Positions 48,107-55,853 of a stretch of 64,000 nt of DNA are shown one piece after another; position 1 is the stretch's first letter; every line of letters begins with the position of its first letter. The stretch covers positions 1 to 64,000 of the forward strand of contig NZ_BDBI01000040.1 of assembly GCF_001612905.1 (NCBI RefSeq), written 5' to 3'. The notes below the pieces were generated by a model, which was given only the letters and a program-made list of their open reading frames with translations, had not been told where the DNA came from and searched no databases. This DNA is from Nocardia ignorata NBRC 108230. GTDB lineage: Bacteria; Actinomycetota; Actinomycetes; Mycobacteriales; Mycobacteriaceae. The position numbers and the translations under genes were made by a program.

Positions 48107-49084
48107 TCACCCGATGCGGAACCGATTCCGGTACTCCGCAGGCGTGGTGTCGAGCCGTCGGCGAAAGGCGCGCGCCAGCGTGTCGACGGTATTGAACCCA
48201 CAGGTGGCCGCGATGCGCTGCAGTGTTTCGTCGCTCGTCTCGAGCCGTTGCCGCGCGACCTCCACTCGCGCCGCCTCGATATAGGCGGCAGGCGTCATCC
48301 CGAGCTCGGTGCGGAAAATCCGCGTGAGCTGGCGTTCACTCACATGTGCTTGTTCGGCCAGCTCGGTCACCGTGAGTGGTCGGGCGATATTGCCCGCGAT
48401 GTAGTGCCGCAGCTCGTCGATGCGACGGGTGGTGGAGACCGGCTCGAGCGAAACACTGAACTGGCTCTGCCCGCTCGGCCGCTTCAGGAACATCACCAGC
48501 TGACGGGCGACGCGCAGCGCGAGTTCCTCACCGAAGTCGTCGGCGACCAGGGCCAGCGTGAGATCGAGACAGGCGGTGAGCCCCGCACCGGTCCACACAT
48601 TGTCGTCGCGGATATAGATCGGATCGGCATCGACCCGCACCGCCGGATGCTCGGCGGCGAGTTGGTGCGCGGTCGACCAGTGCGTGGTGGCGCGCTTGCC
48701 GTCGAGCAACCCCGCCGCCGCGAGCACATGCGCCCCGACACACACCGAAGCCACCCGGCGTGCACCGGTCGCCATCATCGAAACAGCCTCTACCACAACG
48801 GGTTCCACGACCGCGCGAACTTGTCGCCGTTCATCGGTCTCGACCGCGCCCGGCACGACGATCGTGTCGATCCGGCGCCCGGCCAACCCGTCGAACGTCA
48901 CGTCGGGCAGCACCCGGACACCCGCCGAGGTCGTGACGGGATCCATCGTCTCGGCGGCCAGCACCACTTCGTAGCCGGTCGGCTCGTCCATCTCCCGCTG
49001 CAGCAGCGAGAACACCTCGGGCGGCCCCGTCACGTCGAGCAGGTCGACCCCCTCGAACAGCACCACCACAATGAGCCGTCCCAC
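48107..49084 (-). CDS. GlxA-type regulator (DJ-1/PfpI domain plus AraC helix-turn-helix)
   Basis: 325 residues. The N-terminal DJ-1/PfpI-like domain (VVVLFEGVDLLDVTGPPEVFSLL, VASVCVGAHVLAAAGLLDGKRATTHW with the elbow Cys) is followed by two AraC helix-turn-helix segments (LTVTELAEQAHVSERQLTRIFRTELGMTPAAYI; TLQRIAATCGFNTVDTLARAFRRRLDTTPAEYR). This class often sits next to isochorismatase-family genes; here one is divergent with an 79-bp gap (49164). It probably regulates that gene, with the PfpI domain sensing a ligand. Confidence 0.92.
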   Translation of the reverse strand: MGRLIVVVLFEGVDLLDVTGPPEVFSLLQREMDEPTGYEVVLAAETMDPVTTSAGVRVLPDVTFDGLAGRRIDTIVVPGAVETDERRQVRAVVEPVVVEAVSMMATGARRVASVCVGAHVLAAAGLLDGKRATTHWSTAHQLAAEHPAVRVDADPIYIRDDNVWTGAGLTACLDLTLALVADDFGEELALRVARQLVMFLKRPSGQSQFSVSLEPVSTTRRIDELRHYIAGNIARPLTVTELAEQAHVSERQLTRIFRTELGMTPAAYIEAARVEVARQRLETSDETLQRIAATCGFNTVDTLARAFRRRLDTTPAEYRNRFRIG

Positions 49085-49163
49085 TATCCACCTCCTGCCG
49101 ATGTCCGAATCTGCAGGTTACATGACATTGCAGACATCGCTGCCCGGCCATAGCGTGGAGCCC

Positions 49164-49748
49164 ATGACCTCCACAACCCTGCGCCAGCTCAGCGGCCTCG
49201 ACGAAACCCCCGCCGCCCTCGCCACCTCGACCCTGATCCTGGTCGACTACCAGAACACCTACACCCGCGGTGTCATGGAACTGACCGGCTGGGAGCAGGC
49301 CATCGACGCCGCCGCCGACCTGCTCGAGCAGGCCCGGCAAGCAGGCACCACCGTCATCCACGTGATGCACAACAGCGGCGAGGGCAGTCCCTACGACATC
49401 ACCACCGACATCGGCCGGATCCATCCGAAGCTCACCCCCACCGCCGACGAAGCCGTCGTGGTGAAGTCCTTCCCCAACTCCTTCGTCGACACCGAACTCG
49501 GCGACCTGGTCGACGCCGCAGGCAACGAATCCGTCGTCATCGCCGGCTTCATGACCCACATGTGCGTCACCTTCACCACCGAAGGCGCCTTCCTCCGCGG
49601 CAACAAGCCCACCGTCGTAGCCAACGCCTGCGCCACCCGCCCCCTCGCCGAAGTCACCGCTTCCCAACTCCACGCCAGCGCTCTCGCCACCATCGGCGAC
49701 ATCTACGGAGTGGTTGTCCCGACCCCGTCCGACCTCACCGTCGGATAA
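49164..49748 (+). CDS. Isochorismatase-superfamily cysteine hydrolase
   Basis: 194 residues from the ATG at 49164. The catalytic triad is intact: Asp in LILVDYQNTYT, Lys in AVVVKSFPNSFVDTEL and Cys in VIAGFMTHMCVTFTTEGAF. Members hydrolyse amides, carbamates or isochorismate; the substrate is not readable. Divergent from the GlxA-type regulator, the usual arrangement for this pair. It contrasts with the homologue at 17314-17898, where the Asp is missing. Confidence 0.88.
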   Translation: MTSTTLRQLSGLDETPAALATSTLILVDYQNTYTRGVMELTGWEQAIDAAADLLEQARQAGTTVIHVMHNSGEGSPYDITTDIGRIHPKLTPTADEAVVVKSFPNSFVDTELGDLVDAAGNESVVIAGFMTHMCVTFTTEGAFLRGNKPTVVANACATRPLAEVTASQLHASALATIGDIYGVVVPTPSDLTVG

Positions 49749-49772
49749 CCCGTCAGATCGCACGACGCGAGG

Positions 49773-50357
49773 TCATGCACTGACCGGATAGCGTGCCTGG
49801 AATGCGAGTCTCCGGTCGGCATCGGCGGCGATCCGGTCGAGTTCGTCATCGAGTGCCATGAATACCTGCCAAGATTCCCGGCCATCAGCGACGACCAGGT
49901 GCCGCACCACCAACTCCTCGAGTTCAGGAACGCGCTTCGCCTTCCACACCTTGTCCGCCAAGCTGACGAGCAGGTCCTCCATCCGCACCTCGGGCGCGGT
50001 CCACGAGCCGTGGGTCCACGCGAAGCGCGCCGATTCCTCGGCAAAGCCTTGCGCCACAAGGAGTTCGTATCCGGCCTGCTCGTGGGCCGAGCCCGGCCCG
50101 GACAACTCGTCTGGATGAAGAATCTTGCCGATGTCATGTGTTGCCGCGCCGAACAGCACAGCTTCCCTGTCGAATCGCAGATCTTCGTGATGCCTGTCGA
50201 CCCAGTCGGCGAGCTCCCACGCCACATCGTGAACCGCGCGCAGATGAGCGGCCAGACGAGGTGGAGCTATGAGGTTTCGGAGGAGAACCTCGGCTGGCTG
50301 GGGCAGCGGTCTGAGCCCAAGGTCAGTCAAAGCATGTTGTAGCAGAATGTGGTTCAC
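49773..50357 (-). CDS. HD-domain phosphohydrolase
   Basis: 194 residues. HD-domain metal residues: His in LAAHLRAVHDVAWELADWV, the HD pair in LFGAATHDIGK, and later Asp in SLADKVWKAKR. Such proteins cleave phosphate esters of nucleotides or signalling molecules. Substrate unknown. It is the first gene of a region of small minus-strand genes (to 53889), but its composition is like the core chromosome. Confidence 0.82.
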   Translation of the reverse strand: MNHILLQHALTDLGLRPLPQPAEVLLRNLIAPPRLAAHLRAVHDVAWELADWVDRHHEDLRFDREAVLFGAATHDIGKILHPDELSGPGSAHEQAGYELLVAQGFAEESARFAWTHGSWTAPEVRMEDLLVSLADKVWKAKRVPELEELVVRHLVVADGRESWQVFMALDDELDRIAADADRRLAFQARYPVSA

Positions 50358-50464
50358 TCCGATCCGCCTCGGTCGTCGCCCCGAGTCCGTCCGATCTCCG
50401 AATCAGGCCGAGACTCAGCTGTGCCGTCGTCGATTTCGAGATCGGGTCGACCTGACCTGGAATA

Positions 50465-50818
50465 TCAATCTGGAATATCATCATCATCCGAAATATAGAT
50501 GGGCTCGGCACGATCACCGAACACGTATTCGAAAAAGGCGCGGAGATACTCGTCCAAGTCCTCTTGTCGCCGAAACCACGTGTGCGTCCGATTGAACCAC
50601 TCGCCACGAGAAGTGCCACGCGAAATAACAAATTCCAGCGCTTCACGAACCATTCGGCTGTACTCTGAATTCTTGGCAATAGCGAGGCACAGTTCCGGAC
50701 CGTAGCGCCACATCTCACCAACGTATTCCACGGAGTGGATGGTGAATATCGGCCAATACACTCGCCTGATATGAGGTATGGCAGAATACCATTCGCTGTC
50801 GTACGATCCGTCAGTCAT
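50465..50818 (-). CDS. Hypothetical protein, aromatic-rich
   Basis: 117 residues. Trp/Tyr-rich and acidic (DSEWYSAIPHIRRVYWPIFTIHSVEYVGEMWRYGPELCLAIAKN, EYLRAFFEYVFGDRAEPIYISDDDDIPD). GC is clearly lower than in the surrounding core genes. No recognised family; size and acidity fit immunity-protein-like genes found in polymorphic-toxin loci, but no toxin is in the window. ATG at 50818 without a clear ribosome-binding site. Confidence 0.55.
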   Translation of the reverse strand: MTDGSYDSEWYSAIPHIRRVYWPIFTIHSVEYVGEMWRYGPELCLAIAKNSEYSRMVREALEFVISRGTSRGEWFNRTHTWFRRQEDLDEYLRAFFEYVFGDRAEPIYISDDDDIPD

Positions 50819-50919
50819 CCGGTAGACCGATCGGGATAACTATCACGAGATTGCCAGAACAGTTGGCGCTCACATTTCAGCCATCGCTGCGAATTCAATA
50901 CTGCTCCGAACAACCGCTG

Positions 50920-51234
50920 CTACCGCCGATCATATTCGAATACAACCGACCAATCCCACGACCCGATCGAATCCTTTTCATAGCGATAGGCGACAGATTG
51001 CAAGCGCGTGCCATATTTGCCATGAAGTGATACCAACTTCCCTGCCGACGTCAGCAATTCAGCATCAGGCAATATGATCGGCTGAGTACTCGAGCGCAAT
51101 GTAACACTGTACCGGCCGCCGTCAACAGTGATCACGAGATCCGCAGACATGTCATCTTCATACATTTCCGCTAAAGCCAGCAGCCCGATCTCCTTGTCCA
51201 TAACTGCTTGCATATCGAGAGGAAAACTAGCCAT
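50920..51234 (-). CDS. Hypothetical protein, possible immunity-type
   Basis: 104 residues, beta-strand-rich (ADLVITVDGGRYSVTLRSSTQPIILPDAELLTSAGKLVSL, WDWSVVFEYDRR), lower GC than the flanks. Not recognised. It belongs to the run of small minus-strand genes 50465-53889. Start ATG 51234. Confidence 0.5.
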   Translation of the reverse strand: MASFPLDMQAVMDKEIGLLALAEMYEDDMSADLVITVDGGRYSVTLRSSTQPIILPDAELLTSAGKLVSLHGKYGTRLQSVAYRYEKDSIGSWDWSVVFEYDRR

Positions 51235-51448
51235 CTAACGTACCCTTCATCGGAATCTCGTGGATCATGATCGGCAGACTGGCGGAACTTCCCGGGATCC
51301 ACATCACAAAGTTCGGCTCATCGGTAGACAACATTACTGAGCGGTGATGCTACCGCAGCAACGTAACTGTAGATGCGCATCGCGAGTACTGAATGCGTTG
51401 TGCCACAACAGTTTTGCGGGCTATTGAGGCCGGGTGCCGAGCGAGGTG

Positions 51449-51877
51449 TCAGGGATGCCGACCGCTCAATCGGCGCCACACGACCCTGGGCCACATCAGC
51501 GGAAAGTGCCCAGCGCGCATCAGCATTCTGGCATTTCGCCACCACCGCTGATACCAGCAGAAGCATTGCCACAGCCAGCACGAGTTCAGCACGACCCGCC
51601 ATTTGCCCGGCCCGGGTAGGATCGAAGGATCAACATCGCCGTCGCGCCGGGCATCACGGCCGAACATGATGTTGTGAGCCCACTCTGCATCGGTTATCTG
51701 ATAGATCCCGTGGTCGCCGACGATACGCATCCCGACGAACCGGTCGTCGACACGGCTACGTGCGTCCACATACTTCAGGCCGTACGCCTCTGTGATGACG
51801 AGCGCGATGTCTCGTAACTGTTCCTCGGCACGAGGATCTCTCCACATGAGGCGGTTAATCCGACTAGAGACACCCAT
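51449..51877 (-). CDS. Hypothetical protein with anomalous Trp-rich C-terminus
   Basis: 142 residues from the ATG at 51877, overlapping the stop of the preceding gene as TAATG. The first 95 residues look normal (DPRAEEQLRDIALVITEAYGLKYVDARSRVDDRFVGMRIVGDHGIYQITDAEWAHNI). The last 45 (NSCWLWQCFCWYQRWWRNARMLMRAGHFPLMWPRVVWRRLSGRHP) are unlike any folded protein, and another frame over the same bases (51318-51602) reads as a signal peptide. A frameshift near 51600 or a truncated ancestor is likely. Confidence 0.5.
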   Translation of the reverse strand: MGVSSRINRLMWRDPRAEEQLRDIALVITEAYGLKYVDARSRVDDRFVGMRIVGDHGIYQITDAEWAHNIMFGRDARRDGDVDPSILPGPGKWRVVLNSCWLWQCFCWYQRWWRNARMLMRAGHFPLMWPRVVWRRLSGRHP

Positions 51878-52566
51878 TACGGCGTCACCAGGCAGAGGGT
51901 GAAATCGTCTGTGGTGTAAAAGAACTCGGTGGACGGGTGGCCGACGCACAGGTAACTGTCGGCGTAGTCCGAGTGTCCATTGCTGCCCTTGACCTTCGCG
52001 ATTACTCGTCCGATTGCGCGTGGGTCGGAGCAGGCGATCTTCTCGACATTCGGATTGTCGTCTTCGGTCCGATTGCCGTTGTGGTTCACCACGCAATCGC
52101 CGACCTCGGCGCTGCTTGCCGATCGCTCCTCGACAGTCGCCTGGATGAGGACGAGCGAGGGCACGAGTATCACCGGGATGAGCAACCCGAGCATTCCTGC
52201 TCTACGCCACAGCGGCTTGCCCATGCCGAGTGATGCGCGGGGAGCGCCGGGAATCGGCGTGGGCAACCGTCGCACTTGCTTTGCCGCGCCGATGTTCTGC
52301 AACATGATCACCGGGTTCGCCACCAGCGAGATCAACCCGTACCACCCGAGCAATGCGCTCTCGACAGTCATTCGCCGATACGTCGCCGTCCCACAATCCC
52401 GGCAGAAGGGGCCCGGCTCGGTGATAAACCGCATATACCACACGAACCCACGATGCGACCGAATCGACGTGCGCACCGCGGGCGTAGCGCCACAGACACT
52501 GCAATAGATCCCATTGGCCGTACTGAAGTCGGCCTGCACCGACCGAATGTCTCCTGGCGTCGACAC
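51877..52566 (-). CDS. Membrane protein with N-terminal zinc ribbon and C-terminal LppU-like domain
   Basis: 229 residues. Residues 20-62 have two CxxC pairs (CSVCGATP, CRDCGTATY), a zinc ribbon; then membrane segments at about 70-95 (LLGWYGLISLVANPVIMLQ) and 125-147 (AGMLGLLIPVILVPSLVLIQ). The outer part resembles the LppU/SCO3402-type domain (VGDCVVNHNGNRTEDDNPNVEKIACSDPRAIGRVIAKV, with CVGHP and a final Cys). Found widely in Nocardia and Mycobacterium; function unknown. Coupled to the next gene by TAATG. Confidence 0.7.
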   Translation of the reverse strand: MSTPGDIRSVQADFSTANGIYCSVCGATPAVRTSIRSHRGFVWYMRFITEPGPFCRDCGTATYRRMTVESALLGWYGLISLVANPVIMLQNIGAAKQVRRLPTPIPGAPRASLGMGKPLWRRAGMLGLLIPVILVPSLVLIQATVEERSASSAEVGDCVVNHNGNRTEDDNPNVEKIACSDPRAIGRVIAKVKGSNGHSDYADSYLCVGHPSTEFFYTTDDFTLCLVTP

Positions 52567-52629
52567 GCCTACCCCTAAGTCTCGCTCGAGCCCGCTCGTA
52601 CGCGGGCAACCGGCGATCGTAGCATTGAA

Positions 52630-52983
52630 CTATTTGGGTTGTCTCCGAATAGCGCTGTGGCAGAGGAATATTCGGCATGTAAGCATCGAGCTACTGAGCT
52701 CGCCGACGACGTCGCGGATGAGGACAGCGGTCTCGCGCAACCAATCAGCTGCGGCGGCATCCGAGGTTTCGTCCTCCAGCACCCGCTTCCCGTGGAGCGC
52801 GACCGTCCAGGGCAAGGTTCCGGGAGGCTGCTTCTCATTGAGTAGGGTTTCGATTCCCTCCGCGTCACGTTCGACGGTGCGGTTGCTGCTTCCAGCGCGG
52901 AGTCGCAGGCTCGCCCGCTGCTCATCGAACCCTTCGCAATTCGCAACATGAGCCAGGAGGAATCCACGGACCCGATCGAGCGT
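52630..52983 (-). pseudogene. Open frame without usable start codon, probable gene remnant
   Basis: An uninterrupted minus-strand frame of 117 codons ending at 52630, with protein-like composition (GFLLAHVANCEGFDEQRASLRL, EGIETLLNEKQPPG, LPWTVALHGKRVLEDETSDAAAADWLRETAVLIRDVVGEL). No ATG or GTG exists before the middle of the frame; the position that would naturally start (LDRVRGFLL) is preceded by ACG. Either the ATG mutated or the 5' part was lost. No family recognised. Confidence 0.45.
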
Positions 52984-53005
52984 AGGAGGCCGTGGTCAGT
53001 TCGTA

Positions 53006-53503
53006 TCAGCGCGGGTAGAAATCGTGGCATTCGTATCCGGTCATACCGAGTTCGGCAATAGGGCGAATAAGGCGGCGCAGATACCAGATGAAGTCCGCGA
53101 AATCCGTGTGCTCGATCAACGCGCGTTCGTTCGACAGCACAAAGTAGACTTCCGTCGAGGCCGGTGGGATGAGCACAGACGCCGCCAGCGACGAATCTTG
53201 GAAGTATATGTCGACTCCGACGGTCATTCCCGCTTCGCTGCGCTCCTGGATCGCCGATAGAATCAAATTCATACCCTCTGAGGAACCGATTTTCCAGTCG
53301 CTGTCGTCAGACAACTTGTACCTGACCGAGTCGTTGGATCTGATCGTGATGCTGAGCTCAACACAGACCTGACCAATTCTATTGGGTCCACCGGACTCGC
53401 GAAGTGGAAGTCGATGTCCATCATTCGTCCCATTATCGTCCTCGACGAGATCTGATCTGAACTGCGCAACGACAACGTGACCATCGATGTCCAGCCAACT
53501 CAT
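53006..53503 (-). CDS. Hypothetical protein, immunity-like
   Basis: 165 residues, start at 53503 overlapping the upstream stop as ATGA. Lower GC and beta-rich (WLDIDGHVVVAQFRSDLVEDD, GQVCVELSITIRSNDSVRYKLSDDSDWKIG, GMTVGVDIYFQDSSLAASVLIPPASTEVYFVLSNE). The layout resembles small immunity proteins of polymorphic-toxin systems, but no toxin is adjacent. Translationally coupled to 53500-53889. Confidence 0.55.
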   Translation of the reverse strand: MSWLDIDGHVVVAQFRSDLVEDDNGTNDGHRLPLRESGGPNRIGQVCVELSITIRSNDSVRYKLSDDSDWKIGSSEGMNLILSAIQERSEAGMTVGVDIYFQDSSLAASVLIPPASTEVYFVLSNERALIEHTDFADFIWYLRRLIRPIAELGMTGYECHDFYPR

Positions 53504-53889
53504 GACGGCAGTGAGATGAATGGAAAAACATTCTTGAACTTAGTGAGAACGTCCGGTCGGTTCCGGAGCGCCACGGCAGCCCGCCTCCTAGTTATCGGGG
53601 GATCGTAAACTTCTACCCCGCGAACGTAGGCGATGCCGATCAGAGCCTTCAATACATCCTCACCTGCATCGGCGCTGCTGAGCCTACCGACTACGTCGGC
53701 AGCCGCACCGGCGTTGCCCTGGAAGTTGAGAAGATCGTAGATGTACTCGGGCAAGTCTTCGACTTCGTTCGCAAGGACGACCGCGAGCGCCCACTGGCTC
53801 AATTCGGGGCCGTCGATAGCTTGACTGAAGATGCAGTCGAGGACGAAGCCGATTTCCTCGGGCCCGATTCGAGTAGCCTCATCGACCAC
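53500..53889 (-). CDS. Hypothetical helical protein
   Basis: 129 residues, mostly helical, acidic N-terminus (ATRIGPEEIGFVLDCIFSQAIDGPELSQWALAVVLANEVEDLPEYIYDLL), resembling DUF-type immunity or HEAT-like small proteins. It is coupled to the next gene by ATGA. First gene of the low-GC run. Function unknown. Confidence 0.55.
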   Translation of the reverse strand: MVDEATRIGPEEIGFVLDCIFSQAIDGPELSQWALAVVLANEVEDLPEYIYDLLNFQGNAGAAADVVGRLSSADAGEDVLKALIGIAYVRGVEVYDPPITRRRAAVALRNRPDVLTKFKNVFPFISLPS

Positions 53890-53957
53890 GATCTACGGAT
53901 TCCTTTCCACGTTCGCATTGCGGGCCACTTCCCTCCTGGTGCTCCGCCAGGTACGGC

Positions 53958-53985
53958 AAATGCCCCGTCGGGGGACGGGGCATTT
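53958..53985 (-). terminator. Hairpin after the 54036 secreted protein gene
   Basis: A 12-bp perfect stem AAATGCCCCGTC / GACGGGGCATTT with a GGGG loop. It has no T-run on the minus strand and probably ends the 54036-54467 transcript. Confidence 0.7.
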
Positions 53986-54035
53986 GGCGCAGATGGTCCG
54001 CGCGCGAGCTGTGAGATGCCGCGGGTGTGGGTGAA

Positions 54036-54467
54036 TCAGGGGGTGGTGGTGCCCGGGTCGGTCGCCTCTTCCTCACCGGCGGAGCCGGAGGTCAGGCCCT
54101 CGAGGATGGCGGCGAGGGCGTCGGACGAACCGGTCTCCGGCTCCTCGGCGATCGCGGCGGCGTCGGTCTCGGTGTCCGGCTCGGGGGCACTCGAACCGGC
54201 GACCAGCGCCTCGAGGAAGTTTGCAAGGTTCTCGGCGGAACCGGTGGTCGGCGCCTCGGTGTCGCCCGGCTCCTCAGCGATGTCGGTGGCCGGATCGGTC
54301 GGGTCCTCCGCAGCAGCCGAACCGGACGACAGGGCCTCGACGATGGCGGCCAGGCTTTCGGAGGAGCCGGTTGCGGGCTCTTCGGCGGCGGAGGCCACGC
54401 CGGTGCCGAACATGGCGATACCGGCCGCGAGGGCGATGCCGAAACCGAGCGTGCGGATCTTCTTCAT
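54036..54467 (-). CDS. Secreted protein with TGSxExLAxxLExLxSGS repeats, paralogue of 47496
   Basis: 143 residues from the ATG at 54467, with AAGGGG 7-12 bp upstream. Signal peptide MKKIRTLGFGIALAAGIAMFGTGVASAA. Three or four repeats follow: EEPATGSSESLAAIVEALSSGSA, EAPTTGSAENLANFLEALVAGSSA and EEPETGSSDALAAILEGLTSGSA, joined by acidic linkers. The same TGS(S/A)-x2-L-Leu-helix-SG pattern occurs at 47496-47834, with the same promoter-like spacing. No known domain; an envelope or secreted structural peptide family is suggested. Confidence 0.75.
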   Translation of the reverse strand: MKKIRTLGFGIALAAGIAMFGTGVASAAEEPATGSSESLAAIVEALSSGSAAAEDPTDPATDIAEEPGDTEAPTTGSAENLANFLEALVAGSSAPEPDTETDAAAIAEEPETGSSDALAAILEGLTSGSAGEEEATDPGTTTP

Positions 54468-54983
54468 GAAGTGAAACCCCTTGGTATTAAGCATGATTGC
54501 CGACTGCGTTGCCGACTGGAAAGTTTCTAACACGGGGGGCGGACAGTTCCGCAGACACTTGTTTTCGGGGCACTTGCCAGGGCAATGCTGAACATTTGCC
54601 GTCAAGGTGGAGATAATCCGAGAGCGGTGCGAGGTTTTCAGAACGATCGTTCGGAATCCAGAACTCGATGCCAGCTGGAAAAGTTGAACACTGCAGTACA
54701 AGCGGTCGGTTGCGGCTCCGAGGCGTATTCGGCCCGAAGCCCGAGGTACTCGCGATCTTTCGGCACGGTGCCGAACTCAACTTGTTACCCAGCTAATACC
54801 TGGCGTACACCATGATTGATGTCACACGCAGGACCGGTAACAGAACGATCAGCCAGAACGATTGTCGCGCAACCGGTTTGATTGACACTGTATAGCTACT
54901 GGTTGCCCGTCATATAACCACGTGCGCAACGGAAAAGGCCGCATATCCCGAATGGGATACGCGGCCTTCCGGCAACGAAGAAC
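54468..54983. other. 516-bp intergenic region with promoter element and terminator
   Basis: No convincing gene. It holds the promoter-like pair GTCTGC-N19-GTTAGA (minus strand, 54526-54556) for the secreted protein, an AT-rich middle (54790-54920) and the terminator of htdX at 54935-54968. Confidence 0.6.
54935..54968 (-). terminator. Terminator of the fabG4-htdX operon
   Basis: A 15-bp stem (AAGGCCGCATATCCC / GGGATACGCGGCCTT, one mismatch) with a GAAT loop is followed on the minus strand by TTTTCC, 16 bp past the htdX stop. Confidence 0.85.
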
Positions 54984-55853
54984 TCAGCGCACGGTGGCGG
55001 TGAGGTGGGGGAAACCCTTCTTGGGGTGCAGCATCGACAGATCCCAGCCGGTATCGGCCTTCTCGGCGTAGATGTTCACCGAGGCAGGCAGGAGGATCGG
55101 CTTGCCGAATTTGACCGTGTAGGTGGCCTTTTCGGGGACCCGGCCCTCGATGGTGCCGAGGATGGTGGCCGCCGACCACATGCCGTGGGCGATGGTGGTG
55201 GGGAAACCCATTGCCTTGGCGCCGATTCCGGAGACGTGGATCGGGTTGCGGTCGCCCGAGGCGGCGGCGTAGCGGTTGATGATCTTCTGATCGACACGCT
55301 GCACGCGCAGCGGCGGCGGGGGCACCTCCTCCGGCGGGGGTGCGGACTTCGGACCGCCGGACAGCGAGGTGCGCTGCTGGTGCAGCATGGTCGCCACCTG
55401 ACGCCACACCAGTTCCCGGCCGACGCGGATCTCCGTAACCGCGTCTACCAGCAGGCCTTTCGGGTGCTCACGCAGGTTCTCGGTGTGCACGGTGAAGTCC
55501 AGCGGCTCGGCCGCCGAGATCTCACGGGTGCGTTCGATGACGTTGGAGAAGTGCACCGAACCCACCGCGGTGAACGGGAAGTCCCGCGCCACGAGCAGTT
55601 CCATCATCAGCGGGAACGCCAGGACGAACGGGTAGGTGAGCGGCAGGGTGTCGCCGAAGCGCAGGCCGGTGGCGTGGCAGTAGGCGGCGAGGTGGTCGGG
55701 GTCGACCCGCACACCCTCGATGGCGACCCGGCGGTCGGGCAGTACGGGCTTGCGGCCGGAGAGCGGCGCGGGCAGCGGGACGGCGCCGATGGCCGCCTTC
55801 GCGTACAGCGCGCCGTTGCCCGGGATCTCGGTGAGCGTGATGGTCTGGGTCAT
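54984..55853 (-). CDS. htdX: HtdX-like (R)-specific enoyl-thioester dehydratase (MaoC type)
   Basis: 289 residues, a double hot-dog protein. The C-terminal MaoC motif YAAASGDRNPIHVSGIGAKAMGFPTTIAHGMWS has the catalytic Asp/His hydratase-2 pattern. Homologue of M. tuberculosis Rv0241c, which is encoded with FabG4 and is a long-chain 3-hydroxyacyl-thioester dehydratase. It starts in a TGATG overlap with fabG4 (55853). With FabG4 and FadA2 it forms a fatty-acid turnover set whose exact direction (synthesis or degradation) is not settled by sequence. Confidence 0.9.
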   Translation of the reverse strand: MTQTITLTEIPGNGALYAKAAIGAVPLPAPLSGRKPVLPDRRVAIEGVRVDPDHLAAYCHATGLRFGDTLPLTYPFVLAFPLMMELLVARDFPFTAVGSVHFSNVIERTREISAAEPLDFTVHTENLREHPKGLLVDAVTEIRVGRELVWRQVATMLHQQRTSLSGGPKSAPPPEEVPPPPLRVQRVDQKIINRYAAASGDRNPIHVSGIGAKAMGFPTTIAHGMWSAATILGTIEGRVPEKATYTVKFGKPILLPASVNIYAEKADTGWDLSMLHPKKGFPHLTATVR

